From contig JAIMBH010000025.1 in NCBI GenBank assembly GCA_023511485.1, positions 1-37,586 of the forward strand: a stretch of DNA of 37,586 bases, written 5' to 3'. Positions 15,168-24,353 of this stretch are shown one piece after another. Positions within the stretch are counted from its first letter, which is position 1. Each line of letters opens with the position of its first letter. The notes under the pieces are model-generated. The model searched no databases. It had not been told where the DNA came from and was given only the letters and a program-made list of their open reading frames with translations. The translations under genes and the position numbers were made by a program. Source of the stretch: Bacillota bacterium (lineage in GTDB: Bacteria > Actinomycetota > Aquicultoria > Aquicultorales > Aquicultoraceae).

Positions 15168-16505
15168 CTATCCAAAGAACGGAAATCCCATACCCTTGGG
15201 CATCTTTATCCTGCCCTGCATATTGCCGAATTGCTTGATCATCTTCTTTGTTTGGTTAAACTGCTTAAGCAATTGGTTTACCTCATGCGGGTCGGTACCG
15301 CTTCCCTTTGCAATTCTCTCGCGTCTGCTGCCGTTAATCAAGCTTGGGTTGCGGCGCTCCTCGATAGTCATAGACTGTATTATAGCCCTGATTCTAGCAA
15401 GGTCTTTATCGCTCACCTGGATATCCTTTGGTAATTTACCCAGCCCTGGAATCATTTTAATAAGCTGGCTGATTGGACCCATTTGCTGCATTTGCTCCAT
15501 CTGGACTAGAAAGTCCTCAAATGTAAACTCGGCCTTACGCAGCTTCTCTTCCATCTCCCGAGCCTGCTTCTCGTCTATAGCTTTTTGCGCTTTTTCGATA
15601 AGCGTTAATACATCGCCCATACCAAGGATTCTTGAAGCCATACGGTCGGGATGGAACGGCTCGAGGCTGTCCATCTTTTCGCCTACACTTATAAGCTTAA
15701 TTGGCCGGCCTGTTACGGCCTTTATAGATAGCGCGGCTCCCCCACGGGCGTCGCCATCGAGCTTGGTCATAACAACACCGTCAAAATCAAGCTTCTCACG
15801 GAACGTCTGCGCTACGTTTACTGCATCCTGTCCGGTCATCGCGTCGACAACCAAAAGAATTTGATGAGGCTTAATTTCTGACTTAATCTCTTCAAGCTCG
15901 TGCATCATCTGGTCGTCGATATGAAGGCGGCCGGCTGTATCGATTATTATAATGTCAGAGCCATGCTGGTTTGCGGCCTTAATTCCCGCTTTTATTATTT
16001 GAAGCGGCGGTGTTTTTGGATCATCGCTGTAAAATGGGATCTTATTCTCATCCGCAAGCGTCTTTAACTGGTCTATGGCTGCTGGCCGGTAAATATCTGC
16101 ACCGATCAGAAACGGTCTTCTTCCGCTTGACCTCAAAAAGTGCGAAAGTTTTGCCGCTGTGGTTGTTTTACCGGAACCCTGCAGGCCAACAAGCATTATG
16201 ACCGTCGGCGGTCTAGATGCAAAGGTAATCTTGCTCTCCGTCGAGCCCATTAGCTCAGTGAGCTCCTCGTTTACGATTTTAATTACCTGCTGGGCAGGCG
16301 TTAGACTTTCCATAACTTCAACACCAATGGCCCTTTCCTTGACCTTGGCGATGAAATCCTTGACTACTTTGTAGTTGACGTCAGCTTCGAGCAGCGCAAG
16401 GCGGACCTCACGCATAGCCGCATCGACATCTTTCTCGGTAAGCTTGCCGCGAGACCTTAATTTACTGAATATGTCTTGTAGCCTGTTAGACAGGTTATCA
16501 AACAA
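15168..16505 (-). CDS. ffh: Signal recognition particle GTPase Ffh
   Basis: 445 residues from TTG at 16505. This start gives FDNLSNRLQDIF at the N-terminus as in other Ffh proteins and has GGGAG just upstream; the frame also opens at a TTG 21 bp earlier. The N domain is followed by the G domain (P-loop LVGLQGSGKTTTAAKL, DTAGR, TKLDGDARGG) and the Met-rich M domain (LVQMEQMQQMGP, RRERIAKGSGT) that binds SRP RNA and signal sequences. It works with FtsY to target membrane proteins. The 4.5S-type SRP RNA was not found here. A hairpin with a T-rich tail precedes the gene. Confidence 0.97.
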   Translation of the reverse strand: MFDNLSNRLQDIFSKLRSRGKLTEKDVDAAMREVRLALLEADVNYKVVKDFIAKVKERAIGVEVMESLTPAQQVIKIVNEELTELMGSTESKITFASRPPTVIMLVGLQGSGKTTTAAKLSHFLRSSGRRPFLIGADIYRPAAIDQLKTLADENKIPFYSDDPKTPPLQIIKAGIKAANQHGSDIIIIDTAGRLHIDDQMMHELEEIKSEIKPHQILLVVDAMTGQDAVNVAQTFREKLDFDGVVMTKLDGDARGGAALSIKAVTGRPIKLISVGEKMDSLEPFHPDRMASRILGMGDVLTLIEKAQKAIDEKQAREMEEKLRKAEFTFEDFLVQMEQMQQMGPISQLIKMIPGLGKLPKDIQVSDKDLARIRAIIQSMTIEERRNPSLINGSRRERIAKGSGTDPHEVNQLLKQFNQTKKMIKQFGNMQGRIKMPKGMGFPFFG

Positions 16506-16525
16506 AATACTCCCTACTTTTTGCA

Positions 16526-16557
16526 AAATAAAATTCAGCTGGGATTATATTCCCAGC
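16526..16557 (-). terminator. Possible terminator or attenuator before ffh
   Basis: GCTGGGA and TCCCAGC form a perfect 7-bp stem with a 6-nt loop (16538-16557). On the minus strand it is followed by TGAATTTTATTTT. It could end the TPR/membrane-protein transcript or attenuate ffh. Confidence 0.5.
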
Positions 16558-16671
16558 CGTGTAAATATTATACCAGGTAATCGATGCTGTCAAGCTGCGC
16601 AAACTGAGAAACTTATTTACATGCAAGCTTATGCCCCGGTAGATGAGCGGAACCCCAGGTTAAAATCGGTT

Positions 16672-17481
16672 TTAAATATCTGTGGTTTCTTTTACCACCT
16701 CTTTTGAATTATCTTCTATTTTATTGATAAGCTGCTCGCCCTTAGCGGCTCGTACACTCATGTAGGTGGATACCGTTACCACTGCTTCTAGTATCATAAG
16801 TAGCGCTGTGATAAAAAATCTCAATGCTTCCGCATAGTTGCTGTCTGATGGCAGATCTGTCACCACAAGGCTCGGTATTAAAAATACGATTGAGAATTGC
16901 ATTGCAAAAATCGTAAAGAAAAATCCTTGGACAAGCGTTCGGCTTCTGGCAAAAATAGATCTGATACCTCGAATTTCTTCAAGGACGGTGACTGGGATTA
17001 TAAGCGAAAACCAGGTGAAAAAGACCGCGGCTGGTATTAAAAATACAATGCCTATGGAATTAGCAAACATAAGAAGGGCGGGAAAAACCGCAATGACCGA
17101 GATGGTTATTGTCATAGCGGAAATCATATTCACTAATATTATTTTAGGGTAAATTATTGTAGCATTTCGGGCGATAGTAAAAAACTTTGCCCGGCTGCTC
17201 GAAATCTCGTTTTTTACAATGGATGCCACAAAGCCCAGCAGCCAAAGGTCTGCCAACGCAATGATCATATTAGAAACAAATGAACCGTAATCGATCGTTA
17301 TTGGTTTGCCATCAGGACCCATTTCGGTTATTGAGGGAAAGTGCACATAAAGCGGCAGGATCACGCTTATAATCGCAGCCAGACCAATCGATAAGGCTGA
17401 ACCCAGCAAAATCAGTCTCCATTGACGGTCAAACAGTTTATAGGCCTCGCTTAAGATGTTAAAAAACAACAAATCATTCAC
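16672..17481 (-). CDS. Integral membrane protein of unknown function
   Basis: 269 residues with about six membrane helices (around 25-48, 85-103, 115-145, 147-165, 185-210 and 218-245), a polar loop near 50-70, and an acidic-basic cytoplasmic tail. The layout resembles the multi-helix membrane domain found next to glycerophosphodiesterases or DUF-type 'membrane domain' proteins, but no catalytic motif is visible. The start is GTG with a weak ribosome site. It sits between the TPR protein and ffh, so it may belong to the membrane-targeting operon, but its role is unknown. Confidence 0.7.
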   Translation of the reverse strand: MNDLLFFNILSEAYKLFDRQWRLILLGSALSIGLAAIISVILPLYVHFPSITEMGPDGKPITIDYGSFVSNMIIALADLWLLGFVASIVKNEISSSRAKFFTIARNATIIYPKIILVNMISAMTITISVIAVFPALLMFANSIGIVFLIPAAVFFTWFSLIIPVTVLEEIRGIRSIFARSRTLVQGFFFTIFAMQFSIVFLIPSLVVTDLPSDSNYAEALRFFITALLMILEAVVTVSTYMSVRAAKGEQLINKIEDNSKEVVKETTDI

Positions 17482-17585
17482 CGTGAAATAATATGGGTAT
17501 AAAGGCTTATCTGATTATACCGCAAACGGTGTGAGGCAATAAATAAACGGCATCAAAGCCGCCGTTATCAGATCAGCTATATTAA

Positions 17586-18323
17586 CTAAATCAAATCTTT
17601 AAGGGCATCAGCAGCCCCCTCGTAACCGCGCTCCAGCGATTTTGCGAATGCCTCGGCCGCACGCTTTTTATCATTGAGCTGAATGTATGCGTATCCAACC
17701 CAGTAGTACGCATATGCATTATCAGCATCAAGACCCGCGGCCATTTCATGCTCCTTTATTGCCTCTCGGTACATCTCTTTTTCGAGATAGCATGAGCCTA
17801 AGTTATAGTGTGCATTGGCATTCATCGGGTCATGCTCAATGATAGCCCTATACTGTTCAGTGGCTTCCTCGATAGCTCCCCGGTCGAAATAGATCGTACC
17901 CAAGCCGAAGCGGGCCTTTATCATGCCTGGATTAAGCTCGACGGCTTTCTTGAAATATTTGATAGCCTTGTCATTGTCAGACCTCTCGAAATATATCCGC
18001 CCTATCATAAACCAGGCATCCCAATTTCTCCTGTCGATTAAAACAGCCTGTTTAAGGTATTTTAAGCTCTTATTATATTGCTTAAGGTTATAATGAATGA
18101 TGCCAAGCGCATAATAATTCAGGCTATCGCCGGGACTAATGGCTATTGCTTTTTCGATTTCCTCTTTAGCTGCGTGAAAGTTTCCCTGGTTAGCAAATTC
18201 TTGAGCCCGCAGTTGATTTGCGTTGAGCTTTAACCCACTCTGACTGCTTTTTCGTCTCAGTCTAAGGGAAACTGCAACCGTAATCAAAGTAACTATCGCC
18301 AGCGTAATAAATATTAATATCAT
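17586..18323 (-). CDS. Membrane-anchored TPR protein
   Basis: 245 residues from ATG at 18323, which has GGAGG 8 nt upstream; a TTG at 18338 is also in frame. An N-terminal membrane helix (ILIFITLAIVTLITVAVSL) is followed by a basic stop-transfer stretch, then about six tetratricopeptide repeats covering residues 40-240. Typical repeat blocks are NYYALGIIHYNLKQYNKSLKY and AHYNLGSCYLEKEMYREAIK. TPR arrays bind partner proteins; the anchor places it on the inner membrane face or outside the cell. It lies between ftsY and ffh, where many Gram-positives have ylxM, so a link to targeting is possible. Confidence 0.85.
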   Translation of the reverse strand: MILIFITLAIVTLITVAVSLRLRRKSSQSGLKLNANQLRAQEFANQGNFHAAKEEIEKAIAISPGDSLNYYALGIIHYNLKQYNKSLKYLKQAVLIDRRNWDAWFMIGRIYFERSDNDKAIKYFKKAVELNPGMIKARFGLGTIYFDRGAIEEATEQYRAIIEHDPMNANAHYNLGSCYLEKEMYREAIKEHEMAAGLDADNAYAYYWVGYAYIQLNDKKRAAEAFAKSLERGYEGAADALKDLI

Positions 18324-18611
18324 TTGTACGTCCTCCAATATTGCCTGAATGTTTTAGGTAGCGTTGCTAATATGCTCTCTTGGCTTCTTGCGCCCAATAT
18401 CAGCATGAATATCGCTTTACCTAAGTTATATCGGACTAAAAGAAGCAACCTTTAGCAATTAAACCCAAGCCGAATAATGTAAGACGTAATATTATATAAG
18501 TGCTGTTCAGGGACGTCATAGAGATAATATGGTTGATATTACCAGTAAGTAACGTGGTTAAGAGGTGCAGTTTTTGGGCCCTTATAGACTAATAGACCTC
18601 GGTATTTGGTC

Positions 18612-19694
18612 CTATTCTTGCTGTCCCACGAGGGCTTCAACGAATTCTTCAGGGTTGAATTTTTGCAGGTCGTCCATGCCTTCGCCAACGCCAACATAGC
18701 GGATCGGTATTTTAAGCTCATCCTGAATCGCGAGGACAATTCCGCCTTTTGCTGTGCCATCAAGTTTTGTAAGCACGATACCATCAACTTTTAGCGCCTC
18801 ATCGAATAGTCTTGCCTGTGCTATTCCGTTTTGCCCAGTGGTCGCGTCAATTACGAGCAGGGTAATAACTTCTGCATCGCCTTTTTCGCGCTCGGCTATC
18901 CTTTTTATCTTTTTAAGCTCTTCCATGAGATTTACGTAGGTATGCAGTCTTCCAGCAGTATCAATTAGCAAAACATCGGCCTTTCTTGCATGTGCAGCAT
19001 GGATGGCATCGTAAACGACTGCTGCAGGGTCAGCGCCGCGCTCGTGTTTAACAATATCGACGTTTAATCTTTTTGCCCATATATCAAGCTGTTCAACAGC
19101 CGCAGCCCTAAACGTATCCGCTGCGCCAAGCATCACCGATGCACCATCTTTCAAAAATCTTCTTGCAAGCTTTGCGATCGTTGTCGTTTTCCCGGTGCCA
19201 TTTACGCCCACTATAATGTATATACGCCTTGTTGCTGTGTTATGAACGGTTTGCGCTGCCTCTGTTCTGAGAATATTTATGAGTTCTTCTTTTAATAGAC
19301 CAATAATCAGGTTGGCTTCAGTAATCCTTTCCTCGGCAACTCTATCCCTAAGATTATCAATTATCCGCATGGTAGATTGGACTCCGATATCAGCCTGGAT
19401 AAGTATCGCCTCGATATCATCCCAAAGCTCATCGTCAATCTTACCTCTAAGTGTTAGGAGGCTGCTTATCTGACCGACAATATTTTCGCGGCTTTTTAAC
19501 AATCCCTGCTTAAGCCTTTGAAACCAAGACAAAGTTTCTTCCGCTTGCGTTTCTTCAATTATCTCCTCTACCTGCTCAGCGGTCTCTTCTATAGCCTCTT
19601 TGTCGGTTTCTTCAGCTTCCTTAGCTTCCCCAGATTCAAAGCCTTCTGTCTCTTGGATTTCTTCTTGACCTAAACGTTTTCTAAACCAGCGCAT
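18612..19694 (-). CDS. ftsY: Signal recognition particle receptor FtsY
   Basis: 360 residues. An acidic N-terminal A-domain (residues 10-55, mostly Glu, Ala, Thr) precedes the NG domain: P-loop GVNGTGKTTTIAKLA near 163-176, then DTFRAAAVEQLDIWA, DTAGRLHTYVNLMEEL and TKLDGTAKGG. FtsY docks the Ffh-ribosome complex at the membrane. The A-domain is shorter than in E. coli and has no membrane helix. Starts with ATG and a GGGTGA site. It follows smc by 170 bp. Confidence 0.97.
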   Translation of the reverse strand: MRWFRKRLGQEEIQETEGFESGEAKEAEETDKEAIEETAEQVEEIIEETQAEETLSWFQRLKQGLLKSRENIVGQISSLLTLRGKIDDELWDDIEAILIQADIGVQSTMRIIDNLRDRVAEERITEANLIIGLLKEELINILRTEAAQTVHNTATRRIYIIVGVNGTGKTTTIAKLARRFLKDGASVMLGAADTFRAAAVEQLDIWAKRLNVDIVKHERGADPAAVVYDAIHAAHARKADVLLIDTAGRLHTYVNLMEELKKIKRIAEREKGDAEVITLLVIDATTGQNGIAQARLFDEALKVDGIVLTKLDGTAKGGIVLAIQDELKIPIRYVGVGEGMDDLQKFNPEEFVEALVGQQE

Positions 19695-19864
19695 CAGTTA
19701 AATCACCCTATGAATTAATCTTATTCATTCCCATGTTATGAGAAATAATAATAACATACTCGTATTCTTGCGGCGGCACAATATTTACGGGTTAGCCTAC
19801 TTACCGATACTTAGAACTACGTAGTGCGGCGATCGAGATATTGAAAATCGCCCGGCATTGAAAA

Positions 19865-22800
19865 CTACCCAACGCCTATTGTTACCTCACTAAACTTTTG
19901 CGAGATAAGCTTTGAGACGCCGTCGGCTTGCATCGATACCCCATAAAGCGAATCTGCGATCTCCATCGTTCTTCGCTGGTGAGTGATTATGAGGACCTGG
20001 CTTTTCTGTTTTAACTTATTTATGAGGGTTATAAATCGCTGCAGGTTGATATCATCTAGCGCTGCTTCGACCTCGTCGAGGATATAAAATGGGCTTGGCC
20101 TCGTTTGGTAGAGTGCAAATGAGAAGGCCAGTGCAACCAGTGACTTTTCGCCTCCTGAGAGGAGCGAGAGCCTTTGTAGTTTCTTTCCTCCCGGCTGCGC
20201 CACTATATCTATGCCGCTGTTTTTAATATCCTCAGGGTCGGTTAGGATAAGCTCTGCCTGCCCACCAGGAAAGAGCGCTTCAAATACCTTTTGGAAGTTT
20301 TCATTTACTTTCTCAAAGGTCTCACTGAAGCGAATTTTCATTTTTTGTTCGATTGCACTGATTACTTTCATTAAGGCGCGCCTGCTTCGTTGCAGATCTT
20401 CTATCTGATCAACAAAGAATTTATGCCTCTCCTCAAGCTGATTATATTCTTCGACGGCTACTGGGTTTACCGGACCGAGAGCTGCAATACGTTTTCTGAG
20501 GCTCGATATCTCAGCTTCTGCTTCTTCATCAGGGATTGTAATCCGGTAATCCAGTGCTTTCTCAAGAGGTATTCCATATTCATCGACTACTTTTTGGACG
20601 GCCGATGTTACTTTTAACTCAAGCTGGGCTTTTCTTACCTCAGTTTCGTGGATCTGTTTGATTGTAGACTCTATCTGATCGTTAATCTTATTGATATCAA
20701 GCTGATGCTGGCGAAGCAAATTTCTTAAATCCTCAAGTGAGCCCTCCTCAAATGAGGTCATTTCTATTACCTGTTCCTGGCGAAAGGCAATAGATTTCAG
20801 GATATCCTGCAGCACCACCTTAAATGGGCCGAATTTTTCGTTTAGATTTTCTAAAAAATCTAAAAAGGCCCGTTTCTCATCAACGTGAAGATCGAAGTCT
20901 TTAAGTTCGTTGTTTGCTCTTAAGGACCTTCTTGTATTATGCAAAAGTCTTTCGTTTAGCGATTCTATATCGACTTTTAGCTTCTCGATCTCGACTCTTA
21001 ACCTTGATTCTTCTTCGTGGTAAATTTCTCTTTTCTTTGTCGCTTCGTCTAGATTATATTGCAAAGTATAAAGTTTATCCCTTTGCGCCTTGGACTCTTG
21101 TTTTAACCTTGAAATGCTATCCATATCTTCTTTCAGTTTTGCCTCAAGCTTGAGTATTTTCTCGCGAACGAGTTTTTCGTGCGATATTTCAAGCGAAAGC
21201 TCCGGCTCGATATCGCTTATCGTCTGTCTGATATTTTTTTGCTCAACTTTTCTTGCTTGCAATCTTGTCCAGAAATCATCTTTTTGCACGTTAAACGATT
21301 CGAGCCGCATTTCAATATCGGCTTGGATTTTTTTAGACGCCTCGATTTCATCTTCGAGGTCGTTCAATTTACTGTTGAGTTCTTGAAGCTCCCTCTGATA
21401 TCCCAGGATTCCTACTGATTCGTTTGCTGCACCAAAGATAACTTTGCCATTGGGTAGGATAACTTCGCCGCTAAGCGTTACTAGCACCTCATTTTCTACC
21501 TTGTCCTGCAGAAGAAGTGCCGTATTAAAATCTGAGACAATATAGACATGGCTTAAAAGCGCACTTACCGCATATTTGAACTTATCAGGGTAAGATACCA
21601 CATCAAGGGCCCAAGTAGTAAAGGGCAGTTTTGCGGAAGGCAGGCTGAACCTAGCCCGGTCGCTTGCTATAAAAGAGGCCATACCCAATGAGTCTTTATG
21701 CCTCTCGTTTGCAAGTTTTTTTAAATTATTAGAGTTCTCAAGGACAACGCAGAAGATATCGCCACCAAGTGCCGCTTCGATTGCCCGCTCAAATTCTGGC
21801 TTTACCGCTATTGCGTCTTTCAGGAGACCTAGAAACTCCTGCATATCTACTATATCCAGTGCGTTTGTTATGTCATCTAATGACGGAAAAGAATCGATTA
21901 TATCTTCAAGAGCTTTGATTCTTGCCTTAATGCCCGCAAATTCTTGCTTTAGTTCGCTGTCACGTTTGCGTATATCTTCTAGCTCGCGCTTAAGCTGCTC
22001 AGTGAGCATATTAAGTTCATTGAACTGGAACTCTAGCTTGGTTAATTCGATACCAACAAGCTCTGCATCTCTTTTCTTTTGCTCAAGCTTTTGATATAGC
22101 TCGTTTTTCTTTTTTGTTGTTTTATCATACTCTTCTCTTAGAAAATTTAGTTGGTTCTCATTGGTCTGTACAGCTAGCTGCAACCCATGGAGCTCAACCT
22201 GATAACTCTCTGCAATATTGCTCTCATTCTGGATTTTTGCCTTTAGCCTATTTATATTCTCTTCTAACTCAAGCCGTTTTGCTTTGGTTTCCTCCATCTC
22301 TTGCTCAAGGCTTGCCAGCGAGGATGCGTTGTTTTTAAGGTTTTCTTGGAGAGAGGCTTTTTCTTTGCTTAACCAATCGCGCTGTTCGGCAAGGCCGGCT
22401 TTTCTTTGCTCTGCCTGCGAGATATTGTGTTTTGCTTCGCTAATCCTCTGCTCGATGTTCTTTTGCTTTTCTGCTAACAAATCTATATTCGAGCGAATAC
22501 GTTCTTCGGCAGATTGAAGCCTTCTTCTTTTCTCGTTTATGTCGCCTGAATAGAAATTCTTCGCCTCAAATTCTACCTGCAGTTTCTCGTAGCCATCGTG
22601 CATATCTGAGAGCTGGGTTTTAAGGTCACTTAATTTCTCACGTAGTTCCGACTCCAGCGTTATCACATTCTGCCAATCGTCTTGTAGTTTATGCAGGTGG
22701 GTTATCGCAAGCCCGACCTCAAGTGTTTTAAGTCTATCGGTTAGGGTGACGTACTCCTGGGCTTTAATGGCTTGGTTTTTTAAAGGTTTTAGTTGTCTAC

Positions 22801-23395
22801 TGATCTCCTGCACTATATCTTTTGCGCGCTGAAGGTTTTGATCCATTGAGGCCAGCCTTTTCACAGCGCGCTCTTTTCGCTTCTTGTGCTTTAGTATTCC
22901 TGCTGCTTCTTCTATTAATAGTCGTTTGTCTTCAGGCTTGCTGTTTAGTACTTCTTCCAAGCGGCCCTGTCCGATAATGGAATAGAGGCCTTTGCCAAGA
23001 CCGGAATCTAAAAGCAGTTCCTGTATGTCAAGGAGTCTGCAAGGTGAGTTGTTAATATAATAATCGCTCTCTCCTGAACGAAAGAGTCGTCTCGTAATCG
23101 TTACTTCGCTAAATTCGATAGGTAGCAGTCCATCTGTATTGCTTAAAGTAAGTGAAACTTCTGCCATTCCTAGCGCTGGCCTGGCCGCGCTTCCGGCAAA
23201 GATGACATCATCCATAGAGCCGCTCCGCAGCGACCTTGCGCTTTGTTCTCCAAGCACCCACATTACGGCATCGCTTATATTGCTTTTGCCACTCCCATTG
23301 GGCCCAACTATAGATGTGACCCCTGGTTCGAATCTTATAACAGTTCTGTCGGCAAACGATTTAAATCCTCTCAGGGTCAACGACTTTAAGTACAA
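19865..23395 (-). CDS. smc: Chromosome partition protein SMC
   Basis: 1176 residues, standard SMC length. The N-terminal ATPase half has GPNGSGKSNISDAV (about 32-45). Two long coiled coils flank a hinge at roughly 500-650. The C-terminal half has the signature LSLLSGGEKSLVAL near 1076-1089 and Walker B FYILDEVEAALDD near 1103-1115. SMC forms the condensin complex with ScpA and ScpB, which are not in this window. The start is TTG, fixed by AAGGAG 6-7 nt upstream and by the family N-terminus (MYLKSLTLRGFKSF). A candidate promoter lies about 60 bp upstream. Confidence 0.98.
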   Translation of the reverse strand: MYLKSLTLRGFKSFADRTVIRFEPGVTSIVGPNGSGKSNISDAVMWVLGEQSARSLRSGSMDDVIFAGSAARPALGMAEVSLTLSNTDGLLPIEFSEVTITRRLFRSGESDYYINNSPCRLLDIQELLLDSGLGKGLYSIIGQGRLEEVLNSKPEDKRLLIEEAAGILKHKKRKERAVKRLASMDQNLQRAKDIVQEISRQLKPLKNQAIKAQEYVTLTDRLKTLEVGLAITHLHKLQDDWQNVITLESELREKLSDLKTQLSDMHDGYEKLQVEFEAKNFYSGDINEKRRRLQSAEERIRSNIDLLAEKQKNIEQRISEAKHNISQAEQRKAGLAEQRDWLSKEKASLQENLKNNASSLASLEQEMEETKAKRLELEENINRLKAKIQNESNIAESYQVELHGLQLAVQTNENQLNFLREEYDKTTKKKNELYQKLEQKKRDAELVGIELTKLEFQFNELNMLTEQLKRELEDIRKRDSELKQEFAGIKARIKALEDIIDSFPSLDDITNALDIVDMQEFLGLLKDAIAVKPEFERAIEAALGGDIFCVVLENSNNLKKLANERHKDSLGMASFIASDRARFSLPSAKLPFTTWALDVVSYPDKFKYAVSALLSHVYIVSDFNTALLLQDKVENEVLVTLSGEVILPNGKVIFGAANESVGILGYQRELQELNSKLNDLEDEIEASKKIQADIEMRLESFNVQKDDFWTRLQARKVEQKNIRQTISDIEPELSLEISHEKLVREKILKLEAKLKEDMDSISRLKQESKAQRDKLYTLQYNLDEATKKREIYHEEESRLRVEIEKLKVDIESLNERLLHNTRRSLRANNELKDFDLHVDEKRAFLDFLENLNEKFGPFKVVLQDILKSIAFRQEQVIEMTSFEEGSLEDLRNLLRQHQLDINKINDQIESTIKQIHETEVRKAQLELKVTSAVQKVVDEYGIPLEKALDYRITIPDEEAEAEISSLRKRIAALGPVNPVAVEEYNQLEERHKFFVDQIEDLQRSRRALMKVISAIEQKMKIRFSETFEKVNENFQKVFEALFPGGQAELILTDPEDIKNSGIDIVAQPGGKKLQRLSLLSGGEKSLVALAFSFALYQTRPSPFYILDEVEAALDDINLQRFITLINKLKQKSQVLIITHQRRTMEIADSLYGVSMQADGVSKLISQKFSEVTIGVG

Positions 23396-23430
23396 TTATG
23401 GCTCCTTGAATATTCGTTCGTGTTTCGGTC

Positions 23431-23457
23431 ACTAGATATAATGTTACTAGATATAAT
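23431..23457. repeat. Two-copy direct repeat upstream of smc
   Basis: ACTAGATATAAT occurs at 23431-23442 and again at 23446-23457, a 15-bp period. It lies between the candidate -10 box and the smc start and could be a regulator site. Confidence 0.5.
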
Positions 23458-23484
23458 ATAGCGGTAAAGATATGAAAGTGACAA
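23455..23484 (-). promoter_or_regulatory. Candidate smc promoter
   Basis: On the minus strand, TTGTCA (23479-23484) and TATATT (23455-23460) are separated by 18 bp. This suggests smc-ftsY can be transcribed apart from the rnc operon. Confidence 0.45.
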
Positions 23485-23642
23485 CTTTAAGTAAGGTTAC
23501 TTAGTTATCGGTGCTGCAGTTAAGTGTGGGTAAGTAGTAAGGGCAATAAGTTTACTATAAGCCGCGCCCTGCTTCCTCGCAATAACACGGTTATCTTTGT
23601 AGACACCCGAACTGCGCCACTGCAGCATTGATAATCGCGGCG

Positions 23643-24350
23643 CTATTGTTTCCTCACTTCACTCTCAAACTTAGCCAAAGCCTCTTTGGCAGCTTCTTGT
23701 TCGGCTTTTTTCTTGCTTTTGCCCACACCTTGACCCCAGACCTTATCGTTTATATAAACTTTGACTACAAAGCTTCTATCATGCACAGGTCCGAATTCGT
23801 CTACGGTGCGGTATCGTGGAATGTTGCCATACCGGGCCATGACGAGCTCTTGCAATCTCGTCTTTGGATCTCCAAATTGCCCCAAGGACTCTCTCTCATC
23901 TATAAGCCTTTTGAAGTTTTTAAGGATGAATTCCTTAGCTGCCTCCATCCCCTGGTCAAGATAAATAGCCCCTATTATAGCTTCAAGCGCATCTCCCAAT
24001 ATTGAGACCCTTGTTCTTCCCCCGGTTTGCTCAGCCCCTTTTCCCATTAGAAGGCATTCACCAATATTGAGTTTCTTGGCGATCTCTGCGAGGAAGTTAG
24101 CGTTAACAATGTTAGCCCTTAATTTTGCAAGATCGCCTTCAGTTAGCTCTGGAAATCTATGATAAATGTACTCTGTAACCACAAGGTTAAGTACCGAATC
24201 ACCCAAGAATTCCAGTTTTTCATTCGTTACCGAAAGGCCTTGCTCAAAACTATAAGACCGATGGGTTAACGCCTGAAACAACAACTCTTTATTCTTAAAA
24301 TGAAAGCCGAGCTTATCCTCTGCTTTAAAAACGTTATCTGGTAGCGACAT
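23643..24350 (-). CDS. rnc: Ribonuclease III
   Basis: About 235 residues. The RNase III signature NEKLEFLGDSVL is at about 44-55, with the acidic metal ligands further on (GDALEAIIGAIYLDQG), and a C-terminal double-stranded RNA-binding domain spans about 165-232 (DPKTRLQELVMARYG to KKKAEQEAAKEAL). It cuts double-stranded RNA, including rRNA precursors. GTG (24353) and ATG (24350) are adjacent; GAGG at 8 nt favours the ATG. The stop codon of fabF abuts the GTG, so translation is probably coupled. Confidence 0.97.
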   Translation of the reverse strand: MSLPDNVFKAEDKLGFHFKNKELLFQALTHRSYSFEQGLSVTNEKLEFLGDSVLNLVVTEYIYHRFPELTEGDLAKLRANIVNANFLAEIAKKLNIGECLLMGKGAEQTGGRTRVSILGDALEAIIGAIYLDQGMEAAKEFILKNFKRLIDERESLGQFGDPKTRLQELVMARYGNIPRYRTVDEFGPVHDRSFVVKVYINDKVWGQGVGKSKKKAEQEAAKEALAKFESEVRKQ

Positions 24351-24353
24351 CAC

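Noticed and set aside
15196-15864. A 222-codon plus-strand open frame opposite ffh
   Set aside because: It lies wholly inside the conserved ffh gene and has no recognisable domain; it is a shadow frame.
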